Assembly: GCA_032433765.1 (NCBI GenBank)
Contig: JAVIAB010000047.1
Span: forward strand, 12,981,107 to 13,045,106
DNA: 64,000 nucleotides
Reading direction: 5' to 3'
Source of the DNA: Megaustenia siamemsis
Taxonomy: Eukaryota; Mollusca; Gastropoda; Stylommatophora; Ariophantidae
The translations under genes and the position numbers were made by a program. Below are positions 1 through 11,559 of the stretch, piece after piece. Position 1 is the stretch's first letter; the number at the start of each line of letters is the position of its first letter. The notes under the pieces were generated by a model. It searched no databases. It was not told where the DNA came from and saw only the letters and a program-made list of their open reading frames with translations.

Positions 1-159
1 AGTATTGCACTTCATAGAATTAACGAAGGTGTTGTAAGAATGTGACTGTTTAAAAAAAAAAATAAATTTGGCTAATTTTCAATAAATTTGTCTTTTTTTT
101 TCTTTTCTTTTTCTTTTGACAGGGGAAATCTCTTCAACTGTCAGTGAGGCATAAAAAAA

Positions 160-515
160 ACCTTTGCAACATGGATTGGCAGCGAATGATGCTAAGAGGA
201 AGTCGAACATACGACTCAAATGATGGACTGATGGCCGACATGTTAATAAACAATTTAACACCTCCGGTAGTCATGGTGCCCATGCATTCGAACTTCAGGC
301 CATAAATCAAATGTACACCAGGCAATGATTACCACATCTGATTCCCCTGTCTCTCCTCATGTAAATACACAACTGTGTAGCAATAGTTCAAAGAAAATAC
401 TATTTTTGGAACTCCAAATGTCACATTTAGCATTCATAAATTATATGAAGGTGTCCTAAAAACATAATTCATGGATAGGTGACATAATCTAGGGTTAAAT
501 GTACATAAAAAATAA
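160..515 (+). repeat. Repeat family C, copy 1
   Basis: About 355 bp that align by eye with the reverse complement of 28075-28445, including the shared blocks ttcaggccataaat, acaactgtgtagca and cataatctagggtt. The family has no coding capacity and its class is not clear. The first 60 bp of the window form an A/T-rich tract with nothing recognisable. Confidence 0.6.
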
Positions 516-696
516 TTAAAATGAACAAAACTCAGTTTAAAACTAACATAACATGATGATGCAAAATAATTATAGCAAACAATTTAACTTAAATATATAA
601 CTCTGTTTAACATAAAGATAGCCAATACTACAAGAACATAACAAACAATTCAAAGCCTTTGTAGCTTGAATTTGACAAGCAACATATAATAACCTC

Positions 697-880
697 TAGC
701 TTTTTCTGTATGTTTTGACGCACCATGCGCCATGCCAATTTTGGTCGCGTATGTTTAGCCACAGAGTGCATCACTCTCAATTTCATTAGTGTAAACCATC
801 ATCAAACAATATTCTTTTTACATGACTTGTATCATATTGGTATTGGTGAAATCTAATACCTTGTTAACTCTTTCTCTTCC
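697..880 (-). mobile_element. TTAA-flanked MITE family B, partial copy
   Basis: The reverse complement aligns with the second half of the family B copies at 13290-13843 and 37765-38064 (for example tagatttcaccaatacca). It starts at GAAAGAGTTAAC and lacks the first half. Confidence 0.6.
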
Positions 881-1514
881 CAATTATTTTGCTGGTTTGA
901 GCTGAATTATCTGACATAGATTTGTGAAAAGTGATGCCACCAATGTCAAATTTATGTTATAATTTTGTTTTTAAATAAAGTATATCATATTACATGTCAA
1001 ATTAAAGGTGGAATATTGCACAAAATGGAAATAATATTTGTCTGACATAAAATCATTTTGGTAAATATTTAAAATTCGAAGAAAGCGGAAAATGAAGTTT
1101 GAAAAAATTGGCTGACACCTCGATTACAAAAGAACGAAGTAATAATATAAACATACTATTTCTTACAGGAATTAAGTTTACTTAAATTTAACAGCTGTTG
1201 TAGTCTTTGAAAAAATCCATGGTGAAGTTGGGTTTCACCCATTTTCCATTAGAAGTCATGATAACAGGACGTAAAAACACAAACTGAGGCAAATTTTAAA
1301 AATCTACGGGTATTTCCCCAAAACGTGGTTACTTATAAGTTTCAGAAGTCGATATATAAAAAGGGAAACCACTCTACTATAGAATTAGGTACTTAAAAAC
1401 TTTGAGAAAGAGATACAAAATAATTATTTAAACATTTCGCAGTGGATGGAGAGAGTGTGTGTTGGAATTCTGAGGACACTGAAGTGCAGCGGATTGAGCC
1501 TTATTGGGAAGGGA
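881..1514. other. AT-rich stretch without recognised features
   Basis: No exon, repeat unit or transposon motif was recognised here on either strand. Confidence 0.5.
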
Positions 1515-1663
1515 AAGAGTTCAATCATCAAGAAATTCATATATAATACGTTATGTGTTAGATAAATATAAATGTGTAGATTGATTTTTAAAACCCTGAA
1601 AAATGTTGTCTCTGAAATCTCTTCCATTGGATTGATAAAAACCTTCTGTACTGAAAGAGTTAA
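1515..1663 (-). mobile_element. TTAA-flanked MITE family B, first half only
   Basis: The reverse complement begins TTAACTCTTTCAGTACAGAAGG and follows the first half of the 37765 copy (GGTTTTTATCA, GAGACAA, ATTTATATTTATCTAACAC). It breaks off near 1515. Confidence 0.6.
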
Positions 1664-1854
1664 AAAGCTCCTACAAATATGGAGAGTAATAAAGATTATG
1701 CACATTTTAATAAAATTAAGAAAATACTTAAACCCAACATAATAAAAAAATACTTAATCTAATGGTACACATTAACAGGTGCCAATAACTCATAAAAAAT
1801 GTGGAAATACTAAACAGAACAAAATAATAGATTTTGTTCATTGGATTGAAGGGC

Positions 1855-2500
1855 CTGAGTCAATCGTGGATATCAGTGGACAACTGTAAACATTGTAGAC
1901 TGCTACATCACTGCTAATGATATCCCACACCAACAAGCATCCATTCGAAAGTGGAGTACAAACCCAAGAACATCCTTCATGACTAGCTAATCTGCAATGA
2001 CAAATGATCTGGAAGAGGGGTTATTGGTTATTGGTTATGGAAGGCCTCGGTATCACAGCAAAAGAATTAAAATCCATAATTGCTCAACCGCCCGTACCAG
2101 TGGAATCATCCGAATTACTAACTCATCTCCCAAACAAAGAAAGGTAACAGTAGTCCCCATCGTAGCAGTCTCAGCACACGCCAAAAGACATAAGGCGAAA
2201 CCGCGCAGAAAGTGAACACAGCCAACTGTTCCCTGTCATACGATATCATCATTCATCGTAAACAAGCGGGATATCGAAGCAGGATCAAAACGGATGAGAC
2301 ACACAGCTCACGGTGTGCACAGAGCACTTAACTCAGTAGCTCCTGCAACAAGCCGGTCTATAGCATCTAGGTAGAGTGTGATGCAACGAAGCCTAAGTGA
2401 AAGCATGAAATATCGACGATTAACGTGAATAAGGATCTAAACGTGTTGCATGAAAGTGGTTTACGTGTGATGAATCCAGAACAAATGTAAAATAAAACTC
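1855..2500 (+). pseudogene. Decayed Tc1/mariner-like transposase relic
   Basis: Broken plus-strand frames hold a GYGRPR segment near 2035-2053, which resembles the GRPR motif after the helix-turn-helix of Tc1 transposases, and WFTCDESRTNV near 2458-2490, which resembles the first catalytic aspartate motif (F-DESRF). Stops and frame changes separate them. A 72-codon open stretch at 1997-2215 is part of the relic. No terminal inverted repeats were found. Confidence 0.4.
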
Positions 2501-2520
2501 TTTAACAGTTGTACTAAGAG

Positions 2521-2523
2521 AGC

Positions 2524-2567
<44 letters not shown>
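2521..2567. repeat. (GA)n microsatellite
   Basis: Uninterrupted GA dinucleotides over about 45 bp. Its complement creates a false Leu/Ser-rich reading frame. Confidence 0.95.
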
Positions 2568-2571
<4 letters not shown>

Positions 2572-2896
2572 TAGAGAATAGCCGAAACAGAAATATTTGT
2601 ATTTTATAGAAAGGAACTCCTCTTTTGAAAGGTAGTGTTTTTTTCACCAGTCACACGGAACATCACCATCGCTCTCTTCTCTAAATTAAAATAAATGCAA
2701 TTTTAATTTCAATATATTCTATTTACATATTTTATATACTGTTTATTGTTTTAATTTATTAATTAGATTCATGTTGTTTAATTGTGTTATATTTACCTAG
2801 AATCATGTGTGGTTGCTGCTTATATTCATCAAATCGGCATTGTTTATGTTCTGGGACAGGATTACGTCACTTTTTTATTATTTATAATCGGAAACA

Positions 2897-2902
2897 TTTA
2901 TT
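2897..2902 (-). promoter_or_regulatory. Candidate AATAAA polyadenylation signal for the EGF/fucolectin gene
   Basis: The minus strand reads AATAAA here, about 375 bases past the stop codon of the EGF/fucolectin gene, with no closer canonical signal noticed. AT-rich DNA makes chance matches common. Confidence 0.3.
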
Positions 2903-3275
2903 TAGGCTTTGATCTACTCATGTTTGAACGACCTCCTGGAACGAATTAAGTTCGAAGTACGATGCACCACCTTAATTTGATGCCAGCCTCTGTAACAGTT
3001 TGAAAGACACCACTCGCTTGTCAGAGCCGAGGTGAAGGCTCGGAAGAGAGAGATTTGTTCAGTTTCAACACCGCCATTATTAAAAAAAACACTAGCCTCT
3101 TTTAGAACCTCAACTTTAACCTTTGGTATTTCCATGGAGACAATGACTAACTATCCAACATGTTTATAAAGTATGGGGAAAACAATGTTATGAATGAATC
3201 AATTAATTAAAAAGGCAAAACAAAAGAAATTTAAACATCTATAGATTATAGTCTCAACAGTTTGCTACCAATTTA

Positions 3276-5312
3276 TCAAAGGTCATTTTCACCACCGAAC
3301 TGTGGTCCTTTCTTCTTTGCAAAGAGGAGAAATCCAAATCCCAAGATCGCTGCAGTGAGAAACGCACCATACATAATATATAAGGCATAGTTTGTCTCTT
3401 TCTGTGATTCTGAGGCATAGTTTGTCTCTTTCTGTGATTCTGTACATTGTGGCCCGCCAAAGTTCTCCTTGCAGGTACATTTTCCGGTCTCGTGATCACA
3501 CAAGTCTGTGCAGTGCTCAGAGCAGGTATCAGTACATCCTGGCCCATGAAATCCACCCTCACACTCTCCTGTACATTGTGAACTGATAAAGTTCCCGATG
3601 CAGGAGCAGTTCCCGGTCACGGAATCACATACGTCTGTGCAGTACTCAGAGCAAGTATCATTACATCCTGGCCCATAGAAACCATTAGCACACTCAGGAG
3701 CAACGGCACACAGTGGTCCACTATAACCATTGGTACATTCAGAACACTGGCCGGTATGGTGATCACACGTTTCATTTGTGCAGAAAGCAGAACAGCTGGA
3801 CTGACAGTTTGCTCCAAAGTGATTTCTGTCGCAACCTGTACATTGTGGCCCGCCAAAGTTCTCCTTGCAGGTACATTTTCCGGTCTCGTGATCACACAAG
3901 TCTGTGCAGTGCTCAGAGCAGGTATCATTACATCTTGGCCCATGAAATCCACCCTCACACTCTCCTGTACATTGTGAACTGATAAAGTTCCCGATGCAGG
4001 AGCAGTTCCCGGTCACGTGATCACATACGTCTGTGCAGTACTCAGAGCAAATATCATTACATCCTGGCCCATAGAAACCATCAGCACACTTTCTCTCACA
4101 AAAATCTCCAATGTAGCCAGGAATACATTCCAGACAGTGACCGTATCGATGCCCACACCGCTGATCTAAGCAGTTGGAATTGCACTTCGATGAGCATTGA
4201 ATTCCATAGAATCCTCTTTCACATCCAAGAGCACATACACCCGTGGCTATATGGCACACGCTGCCGTTACTACACGAACACGTTTCTTGACACCAGAGCC
4301 CCCACGTTCCATCTGGACATACGGCCTCACCATATATTTCAACCTCACATAAAGTCAATATTCGATCGGATTCGGTGCCTGTTTCTCTTCCTATAATTTT
4401 TAAGACTTTGGTAAAGTTTATTGAATCCATAAGCACGTGGTGATGCTCACCAGGGATTGCGACGGATGTGTCTTTCCAATGAAAGTGTCTTAAACCATTT
4501 GGTGAGAAACCTTCAACGCTTATTCCACGAAAACGTTCATGATTGTTGTTTCTGTTGAATATATCTAAATAACAGAGCTGCATCGTTCTGGAGAACGTGA
4601 GCGCCCACCAATTAATTCCTCCAATGGTTGATTGCGTGTGTGAACAAGAACCTTGTGCATAATCAGCATTGCGGTCACCATCAACGGCATTACTTGCAGC
4701 GCCTTGCATTCCTCCAAAATCAGGGTCGTCGTCTGGCCTTGTTGACGATTGAGTGGCATTTCCCATCAAACCCACATGACGACCGAGAGACACATAGACT
4801 GTACATACATCTGGTGTTATTGGTCCTTCAATTTTAATATTCGTGAAGTGAATGTAATTGTCACAGGTAACGTCCATGTAATTGTTTTCAGGAAAATGCC
4901 GCTCCTGTGAACATTGCGTGACTCCATTCATTAGTGTGCTAAAGGGGCGTTTAGTTGCCTCATTATTTCTTGTGTATATTCTAATCCCAATAAATGCATG
5001 TGGGTTATCCACATATCCTACAAGTGAAGTAGCAGATGGATTTGTGTTGCATGTGGTATGGTCTCCGTCCTTTATATAGCTGGCCGTTTGTGCATTGAAA
5101 ATCTTAGAAAGATACTGGCAGGCTGGACCGAAGAAGTTGTTAGAACAAGCACCAGGGCAGGTTCCGTTGTAAGAGCATGGGGCTTGTGATGCACATTTAC
5201 ACCTGTACTTGCAGCCCTCTCCAAAAAATCCAGAATTACAGCTTTGAGTCTTTACTTCCACCGACAAGAGAAGAATTAGCAGGATCGGCACTTGCTGTAA
5301 GAAATTCAACAT
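3276..5312 (-). CDS. Intronless EGF/fucolectin-domain membrane receptor (MEGF-like)
   Basis: 678 residues from ATG at 5312 to a stop ending at 3276, with no intron. Residues 1-22 are a signal peptide. One EGF module follows (24-65), then a cysteine-poor galactose-binding-like segment (66-176), then a clearer fucolectin/F5-8-like domain (about 180-329) with NAVDG, CSHT, NWWALTF and IFNR motifs. Residues 332-623 form a cysteine-rich MEGF/laminin-type EGF block with GFYGPGC and TGNCSC units. A hydrophobic helix (644-665) and KKK stop-transfer lead to a tail of about 13 residues. This architecture suggests a lectin-like cell-surface receptor; the ligand is unknown. No kinase, phosphatase, ITAM or NPxY motif is present. 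Residues 410-491 are nearly repeated at 541-623. Many N-x-S/T sites support an extracellular location. Confidence 0.85.
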   Translation of the reverse strand: MLNFLQQVPILLILLLSVEVKTQSCNSGFFGEGCKYRCKCASQAPCSYNGTCPGACSNNFFGPACQYLSKIFNAQTASYIKDGDHTTCNTNPSATSLVGYVDNPHAFIGIRIYTRNNEATKRPFSTLMNGVTQCSQERHFPENNYMDVTCDNYIHFTNIKIEGPITPDVCTVYVSLGRHVGLMGNATQSSTRPDDDPDFGGMQGAASNAVDGDRNADYAQGSCSHTQSTIGGINWWALTFSRTMQLCYLDIFNRNNNHERFRGISVEGFSPNGLRHFHWKDTSVAIPGEHHHVLMDSINFTKVLKIIGRETGTESDRILTLCEVEIYGEAVCPDGTWGLWCQETCSCSNGSVCHIATGVCALGCERGFYGIQCSSKCNSNCLDQRCGHRYGHCLECIPGYIGDFCERKCADGFYGPGCNDICSEYCTDVCDHVTGNCSCIGNFISSQCTGECEGGFHGPRCNDTCSEHCTDLCDHETGKCTCKENFGGPQCTGCDRNHFGANCQSSCSAFCTNETCDHHTGQCSECTNGYSGPLCAVAPECANGFYGPGCNDTCSEYCTDVCDSVTGNCSCIGNFISSQCTGECEGGFHGPGCTDTCSEHCTDLCDHETGKCTCKENFGGPQCTESQKETNYASESQKETNYALYIMYGAFLTAAILGFGFLLFAKKKGPQFGGENDL

Positions 5313-6285
5313 CTGTGAATATATTTGGTCCTACAGTGTCTAACAGTCATCGATAACCGTAGCTGCTGGTGTTCGGCAGTTATAAAAAATGTTGAAAAGT
5401 CGAGCATTTCTTTTAAGTGTAAACTCTGTTAGCTGGTGGCCAAAATGAATAATTATCTAACATTTTAGTATTTAGCACAACTTTAACACTGACCGTCCAC
5501 GAAGATTATTGTGGCTGATCTCCAAATCCGTCCTGTACTATTTACAGTGCAAAAAAATAGTGGAAGAGGGGTGAAGTAATAAAGAAAATTTCGGGGCTGC
5601 TGATCTGACCTGGAGATAACAACAAGCTGCCTCCCAGAGATGTGTCAGGTTGCAATTCATACCTTCCATCTTGTAATGGTTTTCCTTAACTGTAAGGGTT
5701 TTTCTTGGTGGAGGGGGGCGGGGGTGTTTGCTCTTGCAAACCAAAAGGCATCACCAAAAGGTGAATGAACCATTCCTAGCCTCTCATTCACCAGGTGCTG
5801 TGGTTAATGAATAGCAGAATCATATGTGATCCTGGTTAGCCTAAATTCGATACCACTGCTCTACTGTGCCCAAGACCACACCTAGACAGGAGTCCCCTCT
5901 GTTAGTGAAAAGTTGATCTTGGGTATGACTGAGTTCCTGGTGGTATTATTGGGCAGGGAGGAGGTGAGCCCCTATAGATGAAGAACCAGGACCCACCGGG
6001 GTGTAGTACATACCACGGTCCTCATTCACTCACCCTCTATCTCTCTCTTGAGTGAGTGTCTTTTTCTTTTGTCTTAATACTACCTCCACAGGAACCTCCT
6101 TTTTTAACGAGGTGGAGTTTGCAAGTTCTAAATCACTTTGAGACCTCCTACAGCTCACAGGCTTCTGTATTCATAACAAGAAGAAGCATTTTCTTAAGTT
6201 AAAAATGGATTTATAAGACTTACAAGGCAATTGTAAGGGAAAACAGACCATGAGAGTAACTTTTTAAATATCTTTTCATTAAAAG
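5313..6285. other. Region upstream of the EGF/fucolectin gene, with a possible tRNA-derived SINE relic
   Basis: This is the 5' flank of the EGF/fucolectin gene and should contain its promoter; no convincing TATA box was seen. Around 5760-6050 a tRNA-like head may be present (tgtggttaatgaat as A box, aaattcgatacc as B box), with no matching copy recognised elsewhere in the window. Confidence 0.35.
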
Positions 6286-6289
6286 ATAA

Positions 6290-7218
6290 TGTTATAGTGT
6301 GACTCAGTCATGGGCGATAATGGAAGAATAGAAGAATATGACGATAGACAGAAGAATAAAAGAATGATGCGATGACGATGTGAGGTAGGATAGTTTTAGG
6401 CGGCGTAGAAAAGACAATCTTCAGAGGATTAGCAAGGAGACGTTAAGTCTACCCAACTCAGTCGCTGAGTCGTAATCAACTTTAAGATTACAGGTAAAAG
6501 GCGCACAGATGTCCAGTCTGAAGCTTGTAAGTTATGTAACGCGACGAAGCAGTCGATAAGCTCCAGTCGCGCAGGTGTGGACACGGAGTAGAGTAGCACT
6601 AAGACTAGACCGGAAACTCTTATATCGGCAGACGCCTTGAAGTCCAGAGAAGACCTGAGATGAAAGCGGACAATTAAACTGCCCCGCGTAAACAAAGGGC
6701 CAAGGGAGGAGTTATGTTGTAGGTTTTTAGTTGTGGGAAAAGGTTTGAGAAGATTGACAGGTTGTCGATTAAAGTAATAAACTATGGACATGGTCAAGAA
6801 AGGCGGAGTTAAGAAGTAGTGACGGTCAACAGACGTAGGTTAGGCCGTATCAGTGGTCGGGGGGTGTGGTCACCTGGGACTTAACGCCGAGACCCTGGGA
6901 ACTAGAGAATGAGAATGCTTTGGCGAGGGGCAGTAGCTAGAGGACACTAAGAAGCCAGGGCTTGACGGAAACGGACGGTCGGCCAGACTCCGAGACATTC
7001 AGCTACAGTCGGCCAGACTCAGTGAGACTTTACTGAACTTGAAACAAGAACACGACAAGAACTTAAGTTGGACTTATACAATTGAAATAATTCGTTTAGA
7101 GGATTGGTGATACGTATTGGACTTAGATGTATAATAGTTGAAGGAAGTCCAATTGTGTAACTATGAGTCGAGTCAAGATACTAGTTCCTCAGAACTATCA
7201 GATAGAGACCCTGCAACA
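6290..7218 (+). repeat. 5' LTR (929 bp)
   Basis: It matches the 3' LTR over almost its whole length, with one substitution seen near 6990 (ctccgag versus ctcagag) and 11 extra bases near 6442. It lacks about 210 bp present near the end of the 3' LTR, jumping from gatagagac directly to cctgcaaca. Confidence 0.9.
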
Positions 7219-8015
7219 TTATATACCTTTCTGTTGCACGTGACCAGGATGCTATTCTTTTTTTAAGAAGGACCTGGAGAGAAAAAAAAAGAGTAAGAAT
7301 TTTCTCTTAATCAACCAAGACGTCCACCTACGTACTTCCAGTATAACCAAGACGTACTTCCAGCAACGAGTGCCGTCCTCATAATTTGCAAGTACCCATG
7401 AAGTTGAGCCTAGTAATGTGTTTGTGTACAACACACCAGCGAACCTTGTCTACAGAAGTTAATCAAGCCTAGCCATCTGTGTCCAAAATAGTACATTGAA
7501 GTCCAGTGTAAGAATGGCTGCCTGTTTGTGAGACTACACCCTGTGTATCTTAAAATCCCGAAGAAGCGACTAGAAGTGCCAACCAGCAGTGATCTTTCCC
7601 CGAGCTATATCAAATTAGAAGTGAACATTCATATTCATAAAGTAGAACTTCCTGTAAGGAAAGAAGTAAAAGTGAAATAGACAGAGAGAACAAAATGTGA
7701 AAATGATGTCCACATTGAGACCCTGAAAAAAGACTAAGTAGTTAATTATTGTTTTAAATTAGTATATTTTTGTGTAGTTGTTAGGATGTTGCATAAGTGT
7801 GTTAGGTATTCCAGGACTTCAGAAGCATGTAAGTTGGATTTTTCTTATATATTTTAGAGATTCATTTGATATGTTGAACAATGTTAGTGTGAAGTAAATA
7901 AGTTTTTTTCTTGAGTGTTAGTGGAAGAAAGTAGAAATTCTTTGACTGATCTAAACGTGTGTGCATATGTGTGTTGCTAGCGAATAAGTTCATTGTTAAT
8001 TAATTAATTATCAAG
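7219..8015 (+). other. Leader region of the LTR element
   Basis: Noncoding between the 5' LTR and the first gag methionine. A short imperfect duplication containing aaccaagacgt lies near 7313-7365. No primer-binding site was recognised. Confidence 0.5.
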
Positions 8016-10061
8016 ATGAAGAGAGGCATGACTCCCACGTTGCAGACCCTGCAAGAAATTAGTAGAGTCATCACCTGTTTAGAAAATAGTTTTAGACAGC
8101 AAGAAGTGAGTGCCAGTATCTCAAATTACTCTGGCGATCCATCCAAGTTCAGATGATGGATGGCAGAAATTGAAAAGTATGCTCTCATTTTTCCTATAAA
8201 TGAGGAAGACAAGAAATTAATAGCTTTTAAAACAAGTAGAGGCGAAGTATCTGACTTCATCCAGAGAAGGCTAAAGAGTGAACCTTCAAGTAGAGGCAAA
8301 GTATCTGACTTCATCCAGAGAAGGCTAAAGAATGAACCTTCAAGCACATGGAAGTCCCTCCAGATAGATTTAAAAACTAGGTATGCTGCTGTAGGAGATG
8401 CCTACACTGCTTTCATACTTTTGAGAAAGTTTAAACAAGAAAGAGGAGAGACAATAACTGCATACAGTAATAGACTTTTAGAGCTAGCAGAGGAATCTGG
8501 TTTAGATACCGACAGTTTTGGTAGACAATTAATAGAGATTTTTATAGATGGACTAATATCCACAGATCTAAAGCTACACTTAGCGAGGCTGAACCCTGAG
8601 ACGCTAGATGAAGTGATTAATGTCTCTATTAAAGAAATCGGATTCAGGAAGAGATTGAATTTAAACCTACCTGAAGAAAGCCCAACCATCAGTGAATGGT
8701 TTAATAAAAGAAAAATAGTAGAAAAGCCTAGGGAAGTTAATCAAGCGAGTAATAGATGGAAAAATAAGGGACGACTAGGCGAATTGAGAAAAGAAATATA
8801 TGCAATGAGAAAGGAAACAAGGCATTTTCACGGAAGAAGATTAGCACCCCAGGAGTCTAGGTGGAGATGGAAGGACAAAAGACAAACTGCTGGACTTGTT
8901 AGCTATGAAATAAATAGTGTAGACAGGATTGAAATGAATAAAGTGAATTGTAAATCAAAAGTTTGGGCACAGCATATTAACCAAACACCCAGGCGTGGTT
9001 GGCAAGATCCCTCTGGAGTCAAAGAGAAGCGCGCAACCAAGCACGTGGATGCGAGAACGACCAAGTGGTCCAAATCAAATGGCCCAAACATCAAGACAAA
9101 CAGGCTGTCTAGCCTGAAACAAAACAAATTAATCAGAAAGGAGAAGGAATTAGAGGGAATGGAACAGAATTTAGAAGATGGGTCGAGCCATGCGATCAGC
9201 AATAAAAATGAATGTATGTTAGTGAGAATTAAAGAGACTGAGGACAGAATGATCGACAGTGCTATACAAACAGAAGGTGCTGAAAGAGAAGTATTAGTGA
9301 CACAGGTAAGCTGTGCACAAACACAGGCTGTAGAGGTTAGAGGACAAACTAAACATAACGATAAAATAACACAAACTAGGGAGGTGAAGAAACAATTTAG
9401 AGACGCCTGTGTGGCTACAAACATCCTAGAAGATGTGATATCAAGAAAAGATGCCGAGATAAGAATTATGGAAAAGAGAAGTGAAAGAGATGAGTTGATG
9501 CTATTAGAGCTGAAAGACACAGTAGATAGGCTAGAGTGCAAAAACGAGTGTCTAGAAACAAGAATTAAAGAGCTCGAAGCACTTGCAGAACAAAAGGCTG
9601 AGACTGACAGACACAGTGTATGTATGACTCGAGAAGTTGATGAGATGAAAGCACAGAATAGCCAACTTTTAGGTGAAGTCAAAGTGTCCAAAGATTTAGT
9701 TGCAAGTTTAAGAAAGGAGAAATCAGAATTAGTTGACAAAGTAAAGAACCTAATACGAGAGAAGTCTGACTTAGAGGAAGAGGTAGCGTCTCTAAGGCGA
9801 AAGAAATCAGAGATTAAGAAAGAGGTCAATCGAAGACCAGATGTAGAAAAGAGTAGCGCAACAAAAGGAAGGATAAAGAAGCAAGTAGCTACAGTTGATG
9901 TCTGTGAGAGACAAGAAGCTAATGTTGATAGTTCTTCAGGTTCAGGAGTGGTGTTCTGGCCACTTGGAACCCCAGAGCGAGACAAGATAATTCAAGAAGG
10001 GAGAAGGCGGTGTGATGAAAACAGATCCTTTTTATGCCCAAAGAATTGGAAGGATGAATGA
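8016..10061 (+). pseudogene. Gag-like protein of the LTR element, with an in-frame TGA
   Basis: The natural start appears to be ATG 8016 after an AT-rich leader. A single TGA at 8154-8156 interrupts the frame just before the conserved tryptophan of the capsid entry motif (YSGDPSKFR, then stop, then WMAEIEKYA). The frame reopens from ATG 8160 for 633 residues. Capsid-like helices follow (WKSLQIDLKTRY, FILLRKFKQERGETITAYSN), then a basic middle part, then a long charged coiled coil at about residues 430-570. There is no CCHC zinc knuckle, unusual for a nucleocapsid. Residues 26-43 are repeated at 44-61. Either the TGA is a single inactivating change, or it is read through, or translation starts at 8160. 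No pol gene follows. Confidence 0.8.
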
Positions 10062-11559
10062 TTATCTGGAACATGCCAAGAAAAGAAATCGCGAGAAACA
10101 TCCATATTAAGAATTGTAATTATTTTACTTGTGGATGTTGTAACTAATAATGTGTATGAGTCTACTAACTTTTAGACGAATTTTATATGTATAATGCCAA
10201 TGTGCACTGAATGATGAGTATGAGTCTGTAAATGTACTGTTGCCTTAATGAGGAGACAGAACTATATGTATGAAGATGTTAGTGAGTCACCTGAAGTAAA
10301 CAAACAAAATGGTAGCCATGTTTACATTGGTTTAAAAAGTTTGAGTCGAGTTATGAGAACTCAGAATTTACAGAAAATAGAGTATTCATGGAGAGAAAAA
10401 CATAGGGAACTAAGAAGAGAGAGTCAGTGACCCGAGATGGAGAGATTCTATGAGTTAATAGGAATTCCAAGTGTGGAACAGGCACTGTGAGATGTACAGA
10501 TGTGTGTTTGAAGTGTTGTGGATATTTTGATGGAAGTCTAGACAGACTAGATTCTGTATCAAATTTAAGTCATAATTTTGATTGTTATGTGTTTGTGATT
10601 ACTCTATGCTTCAATGTTCGGTCTGTCCAAGACTGTGGTGTGTATGATTTGAGGAGAAACATGTTGTGAGATGCACATTTTTTATAAAGACAATTTTATG
10701 AAAATGTAATTATAGTTGACGGGGAGAATTGCCTAAAATTTAGGAATATGTGGTGAGAGAGAACTCATAAGAAGACTGTCGACCCGACATGAGTTGACCA
10801 GTAAATTAAGCCTATGGGCTAAGAGATTCTGTAAGAAAGCGTATTGCTATGCAGACAACTTTATTGGCAGGGCCAGAAGAGCACGTGTTCAGGGAGAATA
10901 AGAGAACAGAGTAGACGGGTCTTGTTTCTTTTTCAGAAATGGCACAGATATGATGCCGAAGAAAGACTAAACACATCTTATTAGGCAATTAAGAGAGTAC
11001 AGTACGAAGGCTGATCGAGCCTTAATTATTTCAGAATTGATGTCTCCACAAAATGTTTTGTATACATGAGACAAATATTGTGTCACAAAGATGTTTATTG
11101 AATGTCATGATATTGTTGTAGAATTATGAATGTTGTAAGTGTAAACACAAATTACAGAACCTACCAGTTTAAATTAATAGACGGAAAGAAATGTGGGTTA
11201 GACATAGACAAAACAGACGATGACCTCAATTTAGCCGGCCTACATTCAGGCTAGGTCCAGAGTGACGTCACGTTAGTCAGAGGCTTCAGAGCAAAACAAA
11301 GTGCCATGGCAGAGCCATGTTGTAAGATGATTGTATACATGATGGATTTTTTTTGAGATTCCAGTTTATAGATGTTGAATTTGTATTTCTAATTGTTGTA
11401 ATAATTGATGTACAAGTATAATTATTGATATGCGAATGAGAAAAGGAAATTGGTTAGCCCATTAAGGAAGTAGAAAGAGAGCAGTCACACTATGTTTTTA
11501 TTTTGAGTTAAATTGATCTATGAATATATCAATTCAACTGAAATGTTGAGGGAGATATA
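10062..11559 (+). other. Noncoding 3' interior of the LTR element
   Basis: Only short unrelated open frames occur here, none with polymerase, integrase or envelope motifs. In a complete element this is where pol would lie. Confidence 0.6.

Noticed and set aside
134..325. Minus-strand 63-codon frame considered as a missing channel exon
   Set aside because: No match to the pore or S6 motifs, and it lies in repeat family C.
2914..3135. 73-codon minus-strand frame below the EGF/fucolectin gene
   Set aside because: Probably within the 3' UTR; no domain and ordinary length for chance.
7219..7260. Primer-binding site after the 5' LTR
   Set aside because: No TGG-initiated tRNA 3'-end complement could be found within the first 40 bases.
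8903..9985. 360-codon minus-strand frame
   Set aside because: It lies opposite the gag coiled coil; its Ser/Leu-rich composition is the mirror of Lys/Glu-rich codons.
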